A stretch of 7,560 bases of DNA from an uncultured Collinsella sp. (GCA_958419975.1 CATZIG010000096.1:1-7560), one strand, 5' to 3'. Counted from the stretch's first letter, positions 1 to 5,178 are shown. Notes: generated by a model not told the origin, from the sequence alone. Numbers and translations: made by a program.

Positions 1-779
1 ATGTCCGAATAGAGCGCCTCGGCACCGGTTGTCGATAGGAAGACAAAGCCGAGCACCATGATGCCCGAGTGGTTGATGGGCGAGAACAGGAACATGATGC
101 CGCGGATGGGGTTGAGCGCGCGCAGGATGGACAGGTTGCCGAGCATGTTGAACAGGCCGGCGCCTGCCAGGAACAGGAACCACAGCGTCATGAGCGGGCC
201 GAACAGCTTACCGATTGACGAGGTGCCGGCGCGCTGCATGGCAAATAGGCCGCAGATAATGATGATGGTAATAATGATGACGTTGGTTTGCCCGTCACCC
301 AATAGCGCGTGGCCCCACTCGATGGTGCGCAGGCCCTCAATGGCTGTGGTGACCGTGACCGCGGGGGTGAGGATGCCGTCGGCGAGCAGCGCCGCGCCGC
401 CGATCATAGCGGGGAGAATCAGCCACGGTGCCACCTTGCGCACGAGACTGAACAGGGCGAAGATGCCGCCTTCGTTATGGTTGTCGGCCTTCATGGCGAT
501 TACAACGTACTTGACCGTGGTCACGAGTGTCATGGTCCAGATGACGAGCGAAAGCGCGCCCAGAATCATGTCCTCGCTGACGGTGCCGATGCCGCCGTTG
601 TTGGCGACGATTGATTTCATGGTGTACATGGGGCTCGTGCCGATGTCACCGTAGACGACGCCGAGCGTTACGAGCAGCATGCCAGCGGAGAGGGGAATGG
701 CTCCATGCCCGCCTTGACTACGCTGGTCTTGGAGGCTTGCCTCCGGCTTGTTGTGTGCCACGTGGACTCCCTTGGACAT
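1..779 (-). CDS. kup: Kup-family potassium uptake transporter, N-terminal part (cut by window edge)
   Basis: Reading the minus strand from the ATG at 779 gives an uninterrupted 259-codon frame that leaves the window on the left. Signature Kup/HAK/KT blocks appear in order: LGVVYGDIGTSP (residues 39-50), EGGIFAL (103-109), ADGILTPAV (133-141), an AIEGL block, a QRAGTSSIGKLFGP block and, near the edge, TGAEALYSD. The family imports K+ across the cytoplasmic membrane, probably with protons. Asp45 in YGDIG matches an acidic residue conserved in the family. The N-terminal ~30 residues before the first membrane segment are polar and rich in Gln, Gly and His, slightly longer than in E. coli Kup. An AGAGG at 784-788 sits 4 nt ahead of the ATG and supports this start. 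About 40% of a typical Kup is visible. The gene follows the permease gene on the same strand, but a hairpin separates them, so it probably has its own promoter. The family call is very secure. Confidence 0.95.
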   Translation of the reverse strand, partial: MSKGVHVAHNKPEASLQDQRSQGGHGAIPLSAGMLLVTLGVVYGDIGTSPMYTMKSIVANNGGIGTVSEDMILGALSLVIWTMTLVTTVKYVVIAMKADNHNEGGIFALFSLVRKVAPWLILPAMIGGAALLADGILTPAVTVTTAIEGLRTIEWGHALLGDGQTNVIIITIIIICGLFAMQRAGTSSIGKLFGPLMTLWFLFLAGAGLFNMLGNLSILRALNPIRGIMFLFSPINHSGIMVLGFVFLSTTGAEALYSD

Positions 780-816
780 CTGGCCTCTGCCACGAGCAGT
801 AGACCTTTATGCCATC

Positions 817-822
817 TTTATA
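817..822 (-). promoter_or_regulatory. Possible -10 element for kup
   Basis: On the minus strand a TATAAA lies about 37 nt upstream of the kup ATG, giving a leader of roughly 30 nt. No good -35 is seen at 16-18 nt spacing (only GTGCC-like sequence). The leader is too short for a c-di-AMP (ydaO-type) riboswitch, which precedes potassium transporter genes in some Gram-positive bacteria. Tentative. Confidence 0.3.
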
Positions 823-860
823 CATACAAGAGCAGTTTGGCACATCGGGGTGTTTTAGAC

Positions 861-884
861 AATAATCCCCATCTGGGGATTATT
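861..884 (-). terminator. Perfect inverted repeat, probable terminator of the EamA-family gene
   Basis: AATAATCCCC (861-870) and GGGGATTATT (875-884) are exact reverse complements around a 4-base centre; the inner A/T also pair, so the 24-bp element is fully symmetric except for the two central bases. It lies 34 bp past the stop of the minus-strand permease gene and 82 bp before the kup start. On the minus strand the stem is followed by GTCT, and the 3' arm itself ends ATTATT, so a modest U-rich run is present. The symmetry would also suit a dimeric repressor site upstream of kup. Termination is the simpler reading. Confidence 0.5.
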
Positions 885-918
885 CATATACGCAGGTAGT
901 ATTTCAGAGCAGGGGCTA

Positions 919-1830
919 TTAAGCACGTGCTGTCTGGGCGATGCCGGCCTTGGCGTTTGTGCGTTTGCCGGCGAGTTCGCAAAAAATCGCGCCGCCGATG
1001 ATAAGTGTGGCACCCATCAGGCGGACCGGTGTTATGGCTTCACCTAAAAGGATGGCGGAAAACACGACGGCCGAAAGCGGCTCGAGGTAGCCGACGACCG
1101 CGACGGTCTGGACGGGCAGCTTGGCGACGGCACTAAAATAAAGCAGGCAACCGATGCCGGTGTTGACGACGCCGAGCATAGCGACGGCGCGCCAATCGAT
1201 GCCGGCGGCAATGCTGGGGGAGAGGAACGAGGGGGCACCTTGCGTGAAGAGCGTAAGGACCAGCGCGGTCACAAAGGCGGCGCTCACCTGGAGCGTGGAG
1301 TTCTCGAGACCTTCGATATGTGGCGCACCCTTGCTGGCGATGACCATCAATGCATAGCAGAAGGCCGAGGCGATGCCGCACACGATGCCTGCGATGGGCA
1401 TATTGCCGCCGAGGCCTTGGGCCGCGATGAGGAAGGCGCCGCAGGCGACAGCTATGAAGCCGGCGATTTTGCCGCCGGTCAGCTTCTCGCCAAAAATGAG
1501 CGGGGAGAGGGCCATAACGATGATGGGGCCGCAGTAGTACAGCAGCGAGGATACGCCGACGCCGATCGTCTGGTAGGCACGGAACAGAAAAATCCAGCTG
1601 GCACCCAGCGCGGCTCCCGAGAGAAGGAGTGCTGCGGCTTCGCGGGGACGAGATGGCGCCTGCAGTTTATGGTGTTGGGTGATGGCGAGGATGGTGACAA
1701 GCGAGAGGGCGCCCAAAAACGTGCGCAGGAGCACGATATCGGAGCTCGGCAGCGCGATGGCGGCGGCGATGATGCCGTTAGAGCCAAACAATAGCAATGC
1801 TGCTAAGTACGTAAACAGTCCGTTGTTCAT
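919..1830 (-). CDS. EamA/DMT-family membrane permease (10 TM, probable metabolite exporter)
   Basis: A 303-residue protein with the two tandem EamA halves of the drug/metabolite transporter superfamily. About ten hydrophobic segments alternate with short loops. Each half ends with the typical 'P...GE' block: LLYYCGPIIVMALSPLIFGEKLT in two parts (LLYYCGP, then LIFGEKLT) in the first half, and GYLEPLSAVVFSAILLGEAIT in two parts (GYLEPL, then ILLGEAIT) in the second. The substrate cannot be told from sequence; relatives export amino acids or other small metabolites. I chose ATG 1830 because the first membrane helix starts right after it (MNNGLFTYLAALLLFG) and AGAGGGGG lies at 1841-1848. The frame is open upstream to an ATG at 1917, but that would add a non-membrane stretch translated across the divergent promoter and LysR box. 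It is divergent from the LysR-type gene, the usual arrangement for an LTTR and its target, so control by that regulator is likely. Confidence 0.88.
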   Translation of the reverse strand: MNNGLFTYLAALLLFGSNGIIAAAIALPSSDIVLLRTFLGALSLVTILAITQHHKLQAPSRPREAAALLLSGAALGASWIFLFRAYQTIGVGVSSLLYYCGPIIVMALSPLIFGEKLTGGKIAGFIAVACGAFLIAAQGLGGNMPIAGIVCGIASAFCYALMVIASKGAPHIEGLENSTLQVSAAFVTALVLTLFTQGAPSFLSPSIAAGIDWRAVAMLGVVNTGIGCLLYFSAVAKLPVQTVAVVGYLEPLSAVVFSAILLGEAITPVRLMGATLIIGGAIFCELAGKRTNAKAGIAQTARA

Positions 1831-1860
1831 GCGCTGACATCCCCCTCTATATCCGAGCAT

Positions 1861-1877
1861 GTTCACTATGGGTGAAC
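1861..1877. promoter_or_regulatory. LysR-type binding box between divergent genes
   Basis: GTTCAC (1861-1866) and GTGAAC (1872-1877) are perfect inverted arms with a 5-bp spacer. The inner form TTCAC-N5-GTGAA satisfies the classical LysR rule T-N11-A (T1863, A1875). It lies between the divergent permease and LysR genes, about 22 bp upstream of the TATAAT that probably serves the regulator gene. That placement fits autoregulation together with control of the permease. The dyad is seen directly; its protein partner is inferred. Confidence 0.65.
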
Positions 1878-1898
1878 TGGCCTTAGAAGAAAAGCGAA

Positions 1899-1904
1899 TA
1901 TAAT
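1899..1904 (+). promoter_or_regulatory. -10 element for the LysR-type gene
   Basis: A perfect TATAAT 45 bp before the GTG start would give a leader of about 40 nt. No strong -35 is present at 16-17 bp (CTGGCC is the nearest), as expected for a promoter dependent on, or blocked by, a regulator bound at 1861-1877. The reverse strand here reads TTATATT, so a back-to-back permease promoter could overlap it. Confidence 0.55.
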
Positions 1905-1949
1905 GCATGGATAACATGACAAAAACTCATGCAAAGGTGGAGGGGTGCC

Positions 1950-2807
1950 GTGGAAACGAATATTCAAAAGATGCAAGTGCTGCTCGAGACGGTGCGTGCC
2001 GGCAGCTTTACGCGTGCTGCAGAGCGGCTGAGCTATTCGCAGTCGGGCGTGAGCCGCATGGTGGGCGACCTTGAGGCAGACTGGGGTTTTAAGGTGCTTG
2101 ATCGCAGCCGCGAGGGCGTGGTGCTTTCTGCCGACGGGCGGCAGGTCATGCCGGCAGTCGAGGCGTTATGCGAAGAGTTTGGCCGCCTGCAGCGACGTGT
2201 GGACGAGATGCGAGGGCTCATGCGTGGCAAGGTCTGTATCGGTACGTTTTCGAGCGTGGCGACCCATGTACTGCCGCCGGTGATCGCGCGGTTTCGCGCC
2301 GATTACCCGGATGTCGATTACGAGCTGCTGATGGGTGATTACTCCGAGATTGAGCAATGGGTGGCGGAGGGCCGCTGCGACCTGGGCTTTATTCCGCGCG
2401 AGCCACGCGGCGCCGGCATGGCGTCGCGGCCGTTGGTACAAGACGAGCTGATGGCCGTGGTGCCAGCGGGCTCCTCGCTTGCCACCGCGGAGGTCGTTTC
2501 CCTTGCCGATTTGGCCAACGAGCAGTTTATTCTGCTGGAACGCGGTAGCGACGACGAGATTACGCCGCTGTTCCGTCGGGCGGGGCTGACGGTGCGCTCC
2601 AAGCTGTCGACCTGGGATGACTATGCGATTATGACCATGGTCGAGGACGACCTGGGCGTGAGCATTCTTCCCGCGCTCATCTTGCGCCGCTGCCAGTTCG
2701 ATGTTGCCGTGCGCCCGCTCGAGGGACATCCTCATCGGCAGATCAACGCCATATACCGCACCGCCGACGTTTCGCTCGCGGCGGCTCGTTTCCTCGAATA
2801 TCTCTAA
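1950..2807 (+). CDS. LysR-type transcriptional regulator
   Basis: A 285-residue LysR-type regulator (LTTR). Residues ~4-62 form the winged HTH with the hallmark 'F..AA..L..SQ..VS..V..LE' pattern (SFTRAAERLSYSQSGVSRMV, then GDLE). A linker helix follows, then a periplasmic-binding-protein-like effector domain (~85-285) with the typical start GKVCIGTFSSVATHVLPPVI. The length is slightly under the usual 290-310. I chose GTG 1950 because GGAGGGG at 1939-1945 is well placed and the HTH begins immediately after. The in-frame ATG at 1929 has no SD and would add only seven residues. It probably senses a small effector and acts on the divergent EamA-family gene and on itself through the dyad at 1861-1877. 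The inducer cannot be predicted. Confidence 0.92.
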   Translation: METNIQKMQVLLETVRAGSFTRAAERLSYSQSGVSRMVGDLEADWGFKVLDRSREGVVLSADGRQVMPAVEALCEEFGRLQRRVDEMRGLMRGKVCIGTFSSVATHVLPPVIARFRADYPDVDYELLMGDYSEIEQWVAEGRCDLGFIPREPRGAGMASRPLVQDELMAVVPAGSSLATAEVVSLADLANEQFILLERGSDDEITPLFRRAGLTVRSKLSTWDDYAIMTMVEDDLGVSILPALILRRCQFDVAVRPLEGHPHRQINAIYRTADVSLAAARFLEYL

Positions 2808-2866
2808 AAGCGCGTGCCCGTTGTCCACCTCGGGACGATTCTCGGGGTTCGGTACATTTTCTTGTG

Positions 2867-2877
2867 AAATTGAACTT
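2867..2877 (+). repeat. AAATTGAACTT repeat, copy 1
   Basis: First of three copies of AAATTGAAC upstream of the HTH-aminotransferase gene. It lies upstream of the probable -10 at 2896-2901, in the -35 region. The copies start at 2867, 2909 and 2940, that is 42 and 31 bp apart, close to whole turns of B-DNA (4 and 3), so all face the same side of the helix. Possible operator for the HTH domain encoded just downstream. Confidence 0.6.
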
Positions 2878-2895
2878 CCAGATAATGCGCCGCGC

Positions 2896-2901
2896 TATAC
2901 T
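2896..2901 (+). promoter_or_regulatory. -10 element for the HTH-aminotransferase gene
   Basis: TATACT matches the -10 consensus at five of six bases. Transcription would begin near 2908, at the edge of the palindromic repeat, leaving a leader of about 60 nt. The -35 is poor at normal spacing; TTGAAC of repeat copy 1 lies 20 bp upstream, slightly too far. A second candidate is TATAAA at 2937-2942, nearer the SD site and overlapping repeat copy 3. Confidence 0.4.
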
Positions 2902-2908
2902 GCTTGCT

Positions 2909-2929
2909 AAATTGAACCTTGGTTCAATT
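2909..2929. promoter_or_regulatory. Palindromic repeat copy 2, candidate operator
   Basis: Arms AATTGAACC (2910-2918) and GGTTCAATT (2921-2929) are exact reverse complements around a 2-bp TT centre. The left arm is the second direct copy of the AAATTGAAC element found at 2867 and 2940. It overlaps the likely transcription start. Perfect dyads of this size over a start site are typical operators for dimeric HTH repressors; the encoded HTH protein is the obvious candidate, by inference. Confidence 0.65.
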
Positions 2930-2939
2930 CGTGTTCTAT

Positions 2940-2950
2940 AAATTGAACTT
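2940..2950 (+). repeat. AAATTGAACTT repeat, copy 3
   Basis: Identical over 11 bases to copy 1 at 2867-2877, and 31 bp downstream of copy 2. It lies just ahead of the ribosome binding site, so a bound protein would sit in the early transcribed region. Confidence 0.6.
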
Positions 2951-2957
2951 TGCCAGC

Positions 2958-2964
2958 AAGGAGG
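2958..2964 (+). promoter_or_regulatory. Strong SD fixing the GTG start of the HTH-aminotransferase gene
   Basis: AAGGAGG followed by a 5-nt spacer (TTCCT) and GTG at 2970. This decides against the in-frame ATG at 2919, which lies inside the palindrome and has no SD. Confidence 0.85.
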
Positions 2965-2969
2965 TTCCT

Positions 2970-4490
2970 GTGGCCCAAGAGACGTTTAGCGATCGCCTGC
3001 GACAGACCATGTCCGATCGCGACGTTCGCCAGTCGGACGTAATCCGCGCATCGGAGATGCTCGGCAAAAAACTCGGCAAGAGTCAGATGAGCCAATATGT
3101 GAGTGGCAAGACGATTCCGCGGCGCGATGTGGCAGAGCTGCTCGCCCGCATTTTGGAGGTCGATGTTTCCTGGCTGCTTGCCGGTGACGCCGATCAAGGC
3201 GAGACATCATCGCCTCGCAACGATTCCAAGCCCGAACCCCATCCCTCAGCTCAAATTCCAAGGAGCACCACCATGCGTACTTTTTCTAAATCCACCAAGC
3301 TTGATAACGTCCTGTATGACGTGCGCGGTCCCGTCGTCGACGAGGCTGCCCGCATGGAGGACGAGGGCGAGCGCATCCTCAAGCTCAATATCGGCAATCC
3401 GGCGCCCTTCGGTTTCCGCACGCCCGATGAGGTCATTAAGGATATGCGCCAGCAGCTGCCCGACTGCGAAGGCTATTCCAACTCGCGCGGCCTGTTTTCT
3501 GCGCGCAAGGCGATCATGCAGTATTCGCAGATCAAAGGCCTGCCCAATGTTCAGATGGAGCACATCTACACGGGCAACGGCGTGTCCGAACTCATTCAGC
3601 TTTCGATGAACGCGCTGCTCGACAATGGCGACGAGATTCTGATCCCCAGCCCCGACTATCCGCTCTGGACGGCGTGCGCGACCCTTGCCGGCGGTCATCC
3701 CGTGCACTATCTGTGCGATGAGCAGGCGGATTGGTATCCCGACCTGGAGGATATGGAGTCCAAGATCACGAGCGCGACCAAGGCCCTCGTCATCATCAAC
3801 CCCAACAACCCCACGGGCTCGGTCTACCCGCGCGAGGTACTCGAGGGCATCGTTGAGGTTGCGCGCAGGCACCAGCTGATGATCTTTGCCGATGAGATCT
3901 ACGACCGCCTGTGCATGGACGGCTACGAGCACGTCTCGATTGCCTCGCTCGCCCCCGATCTGCCCTGCGTTACCTTTAGCGGTCTGTCCAAGTCGCATAT
4001 GATCGCGGGCTACCGTATTGGCTGGATGGTGCTTTCGGGCAACCAGCGCTGCATGAGCGACTTCATCATGGGCATCAACATGCTCTCCAACATGCGCCTG
4101 TGCTCCAACGTGCCGGCTCAGTCGATCGTCCAGACGGCGCTCGGCGGCCATCAGTCGGTTAACGACTACATCCGTCCCGGCGGCCGTGTCTACGAGCAGC
4201 GCAACTTTGTGTATGAGGCGCTCAACAAGATCGACGGCATCTCGGTGGTCAAGCCGCGCGCGGCGTTCTACATCTTCCCCAAGATGGATGTGAAGAAGTT
4301 CAACATCACCGATGACGAGCAGTTCGCTCTCGACCTGCTGCACGAGAAGAAGATCCTGATCACGCGCGGCGGCGGCTTTAACTGGGCCGAGCCCGACCAC
4401 TTCCGCATCGTGTATCTGCCGCGCATGGAAGTGCTCAAAGAGTCGCTCGAAGACCTCGCCGACTTCTTTGACCATTACCGTCAGGCGTAG
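2970..4490 (+). CDS. Cro/CI-type HTH domain fused to an AlaA-like alanine aminotransferase
   Basis: A 506-residue two-part protein. Residues ~5-72 form an XRE-like HTH (LRQTMSDRDVRQSDVIRA; recognition helix around GKSQMSQYVSGKTIPR, 36-51; then LLARILEVDVSWLLAG). A polar Pro/Ser-rich linker covers 73-101. Residues 102-506 match E. coli AlaA (YfbQ) from end to end, starting at SKSTKLDNVLYDVRGPV. AlaA-type enzymes are cytosolic PLP fold-type I transaminases that make alanine from pyruvate and glutamate. Key residues appear intact: NPNNPTG (277-283), DEIYD (308-312; Asp for the PLP ring nitrogen, Tyr311), SGLSKSH with Schiff-base Lys341, and FRIVYLP with substrate-carboxylate Arg479. In the internal-start numbering these last two are Lys240 and Arg378, the positions I recall for E. 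coli AlaA. The gene lies alone behind a repeat-rich promoter region. The architecture recalls MocR regulators, but those use a GntR-type wHTH and a more diverged aminotransferase domain. Enzyme identity is strong; a regulatory role for the HTH is inference. Confidence 0.9.
   Translation: MAQETFSDRLRQTMSDRDVRQSDVIRASEMLGKKLGKSQMSQYVSGKTIPRRDVAELLARILEVDVSWLLAGDADQGETSSPRNDSKPEPHPSAQIPRSTTMRTFSKSTKLDNVLYDVRGPVVDEAARMEDEGERILKLNIGNPAPFGFRTPDEVIKDMRQQLPDCEGYSNSRGLFSARKAIMQYSQIKGLPNVQMEHIYTGNGVSELIQLSMNALLDNGDEILIPSPDYPLWTACATLAGGHPVHYLCDEQADWYPDLEDMESKITSATKALVIINPNNPTGSVYPREVLEGIVEVARRHQLMIFADEIYDRLCMDGYEHVSIASLAPDLPCVTFSGLSKSHMIAGYRIGWMVLSGNQRCMSDFIMGINMLSNMRLCSNVPAQSIVQTALGGHQSVNDYIRPGGRVYEQRNFVYEALNKIDGISVVKPRAAFYIFPKMDVKKFNITDDEQFALDLLHEKKILITRGGGFNWAEPDHFRIVYLPRMEVLKESLEDLADFFDHYRQA
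3260..3265 (+). promoter_or_regulatory. Internal Shine-Dalgarno site at the domain junction
   Basis: AAGGAG followed by a 7-nt spacer and an in-frame ATG at 3273, exactly where the AlaA-homologous part begins. This is as good a start signal as any in the window, so a second, enzyme-only product is plausible. Confidence 0.6.
3273..4490 (+). CDS. alaA: Possible alternative product: stand-alone alanine aminotransferase from the internal start
   Basis: From ATG 3273 the reading frame of the fusion gene gives a 405-residue protein beginning MRTFSKSTKLDNVLYDVRG. This is the start point and, as I recall, the exact length of E. coli AlaA, with the PLP lysine at 240. It carries the whole catalytic domain and no HTH. 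The SD at 3260-3265 supports initiation here. It is listed separately because both forms may be made from one mRNA. A different explanation is that an HTH gene once lay just upstream of alaA and lost its stop codon, leaving the old start as a relic. The sequence alone cannot tell whether the long form, the short form or both are produced. Confidence 0.5.
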   Translation: MRTFSKSTKLDNVLYDVRGPVVDEAARMEDEGERILKLNIGNPAPFGFRTPDEVIKDMRQQLPDCEGYSNSRGLFSARKAIMQYSQIKGLPNVQMEHIYTGNGVSELIQLSMNALLDNGDEILIPSPDYPLWTACATLAGGHPVHYLCDEQADWYPDLEDMESKITSATKALVIINPNNPTGSVYPREVLEGIVEVARRHQLMIFADEIYDRLCMDGYEHVSIASLAPDLPCVTFSGLSKSHMIAGYRIGWMVLSGNQRCMSDFIMGINMLSNMRLCSNVPAQSIVQTALGGHQSVNDYIRPGGRVYEQRNFVYEALNKIDGISVVKPRAAFYIFPKMDVKKFNITDDEQFALDLLHEKKILITRGGGFNWAEPDHFRIVYLPRMEVLKESLEDLADFFDHYRQA

Positions 4491-4585
4491 GGGATTAGGT
4501 ATCTGCCGCCGCAAGAATCGAGGCGTCGCAGGATAGACATACGACAGCGAGCGAGCCGCATTTGCGCCAAGGTGACGTGAAATGA

Positions 4586-4614
4586 GAGGGCGCTGACCTT
4601 CTGGTCGCGCCCTC
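4586..4614. terminator. GC-rich hairpin between convergent genes
   Basis: GAGGGCGC (4586-4593) pairs with GCGCCCTC (4607-4614), and inside it GACC (4595-4598) pairs with GGTC (4603-4606) around TTCT, with one unpaired T. It lies 95 bp after the aminotransferase stop. Neither side has a long U run (GAAATTGAAC on plus, TCATTTCACG on minus), so it would be a weak or bidirectional terminator. The rest of 4491-4664 shows no gene or other recognisable element. Confidence 0.55.
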
Positions 4615-4615
4615 G

Positions 4616-4624
4616 AAATTGAAC
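4616..4624 (+). repeat. Fourth AAATTGAAC copy
   Basis: The same nonamer as in the three copies upstream of the HTH-aminotransferase gene, directly after the hairpin at 4586-4614, downstream of that gene. It lacks the TT that follows copies 1 and 3. It may be chance, or a remote operator half-site. Confidence 0.3.
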
Positions 4625-4664
4625 GTCAGATTGGCGTGAATGCGGCTCGCGCAGCGTCAAGCGG

Positions 4665-4688
4665 TCCGCCGTTCGGTAGAACGGCGGA
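4665..4688 (-). terminator. Hairpin just past the deformylase-like gene
   Basis: TCCGCCGTTC (4665-4674) and GAACGGCGGA (4679-4688) are perfect 10-bp arms with a GGTA centre. On the minus strand the stem starts one base after the TAG stop of the deformylase-like gene. No U tract follows. It could terminate transcription or protect the mRNA 3' end. The AACGGCG arm could alternatively pair with CGCCGTT at 4701-4707 inside the coding end. Confidence 0.5.
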
Positions 4689-4689
4689 A

Positions 4690-5100
4690 CTAAATAACGA
4701 CGCCGTTGCAGTGATCGATTTCGTGTTGGATGATTTCGGCGGTGTAGCCCGAGAAGTTTTTGATGCGGTGGACGAAGTTCTCGTCCAAATACTCAACCTT
4801 AATGCGGCGATAGCGGGTACAGGGGCGCTCGCCGATCAGCGAGAGGCATGCTTCGCTCGTCTGATAGGCATTGACCTGCTCAAGAATTTGAGGGTTGTAC
4901 ATCAGGAGTGTCCTGTTGCCATCCTTTACGCAGATGATGCGCTTGCGCACACCGATCATGTTGGCGGCGAGCCCCACGCACTCGTGCTCATGCTCGTGGA
5001 GTGTATCCAGGAGGTCCTGCCCGGTCGCGGCATCGTCGGGTCCCGCGTCTTCGGAAGGCAGGCGCAAAAAGAACTCGGATTTCATGATGGGCTTAATCAT
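4690..5100 (-). CDS. Short peptide-deformylase-like metalloenzyme
   Basis: A 136-residue protein of the deformylase fold. Peptide deformylases remove the formyl group from the N-terminal methionine of new proteins using a Cys/His/His-bound metal. All three motifs are present: CVGLAANMIG (41-50), EACLS (83-87, metal ligand Cys85) and QHEIDH (125-130; ligands His126 and His130, catalytic Glu127). It differs from the canonical enzyme in two ways. It is shorter than the usual ~165-190 residues, and motif 1 has Met48 where standard enzymes carry a conserved Gln. It closely resembles a short deformylase-like family I recall from clostridia, which likewise has AANMIG and ends in HCNG plus a hydrophobic tail. 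The region 34-41 is His/Glu-rich. ATG 5100 is chosen because GAGGAG precedes it by 6 nt. The longer open frame to 5316 runs through the divergent promoter region. Since the canonical def may lie elsewhere, I give no symbol; activity is likely but not assured. Confidence 0.87.
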   Translation of the reverse strand: MIKPIMKSEFFLRLPSEDAGPDDAATGQDLLDTLHEHEHECVGLAANMIGVRKRIICVKDGNRTLLMYNPQILEQVNAYQTSEACLSLIGERPCTRYRRIKVEYLDENFVHRIKNFSGYTAEIIQHEIDHCNGVVI

Positions 5101-5138
5101 GGCGGGCTCCTCATGTCTTATGCTTTCGTGGACTTTTA

Positions 5139-5144
5139 ATAATA
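5139..5144 (-). promoter_or_regulatory. Possible -10 element of the deformylase-like gene
   Basis: On the minus strand TATTAT lies about 38 nt before the ATG, which would leave a leader of about 30 nt. No clear -35 is visible. Confidence 0.35.
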
Positions 5145-5145
5145 G

Positions 5146-5171
5146 CGCGGAAGGAAAGCTGTGCGTCCGCG
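5146..5171. promoter_or_regulatory. Inverted repeat between divergent promoters
   Basis: CGCGGA (5146-5151) and TCCGCG (5166-5171) are exact reverse complements separated by 14 bp. They lie between the possible -10 of the deformylase-like gene and a TACAAT at 5173-5178 that may serve the MFS gene. The position fits a shared operator, but the arms are short and GC-rich, so chance cannot be excluded. Confidence 0.3.
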
Positions 5172-5172
5172 T

Positions 5173-5178
5173 TACAAT
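5173..5178 (+). promoter_or_regulatory. Possible -10 element of the MFS transporter gene
   Basis: TACAAT matches the -10 consensus at five of six bases. It would give a long leader of about 120 nt containing the hairpin at 5231-5259. No convincing -35 is seen. Confidence 0.3.

Noticed and set aside
58..654. 198-codon plus-strand frame at the left edge
   Set aside because: It is the antisense shadow of the Kup coding region. Its Met/Arg/Pro-rich product has no domain features.
780..918. Possible c-di-AMP riboswitch ahead of kup
   Set aside because: The gap is only 139 bp and includes the permease terminator. The likely leader is about 30 nt, with none of the expected conserved elements.
2166..2828. 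220-codon minus-strand frame over the LysR-type gene
   Set aside because: Shadow of a clearly recognised LysR-type protein on the other strand.
3246..4514. 422-codon open frame on the minus strand antisense to the aminotransferase gene
   Set aside because: Its product is low-complexity and matches no family I recognise, while the plus strand encodes a clear AlaA homolog. Long antisense frames are common opposite GC-rich genes with strong third-base bias.
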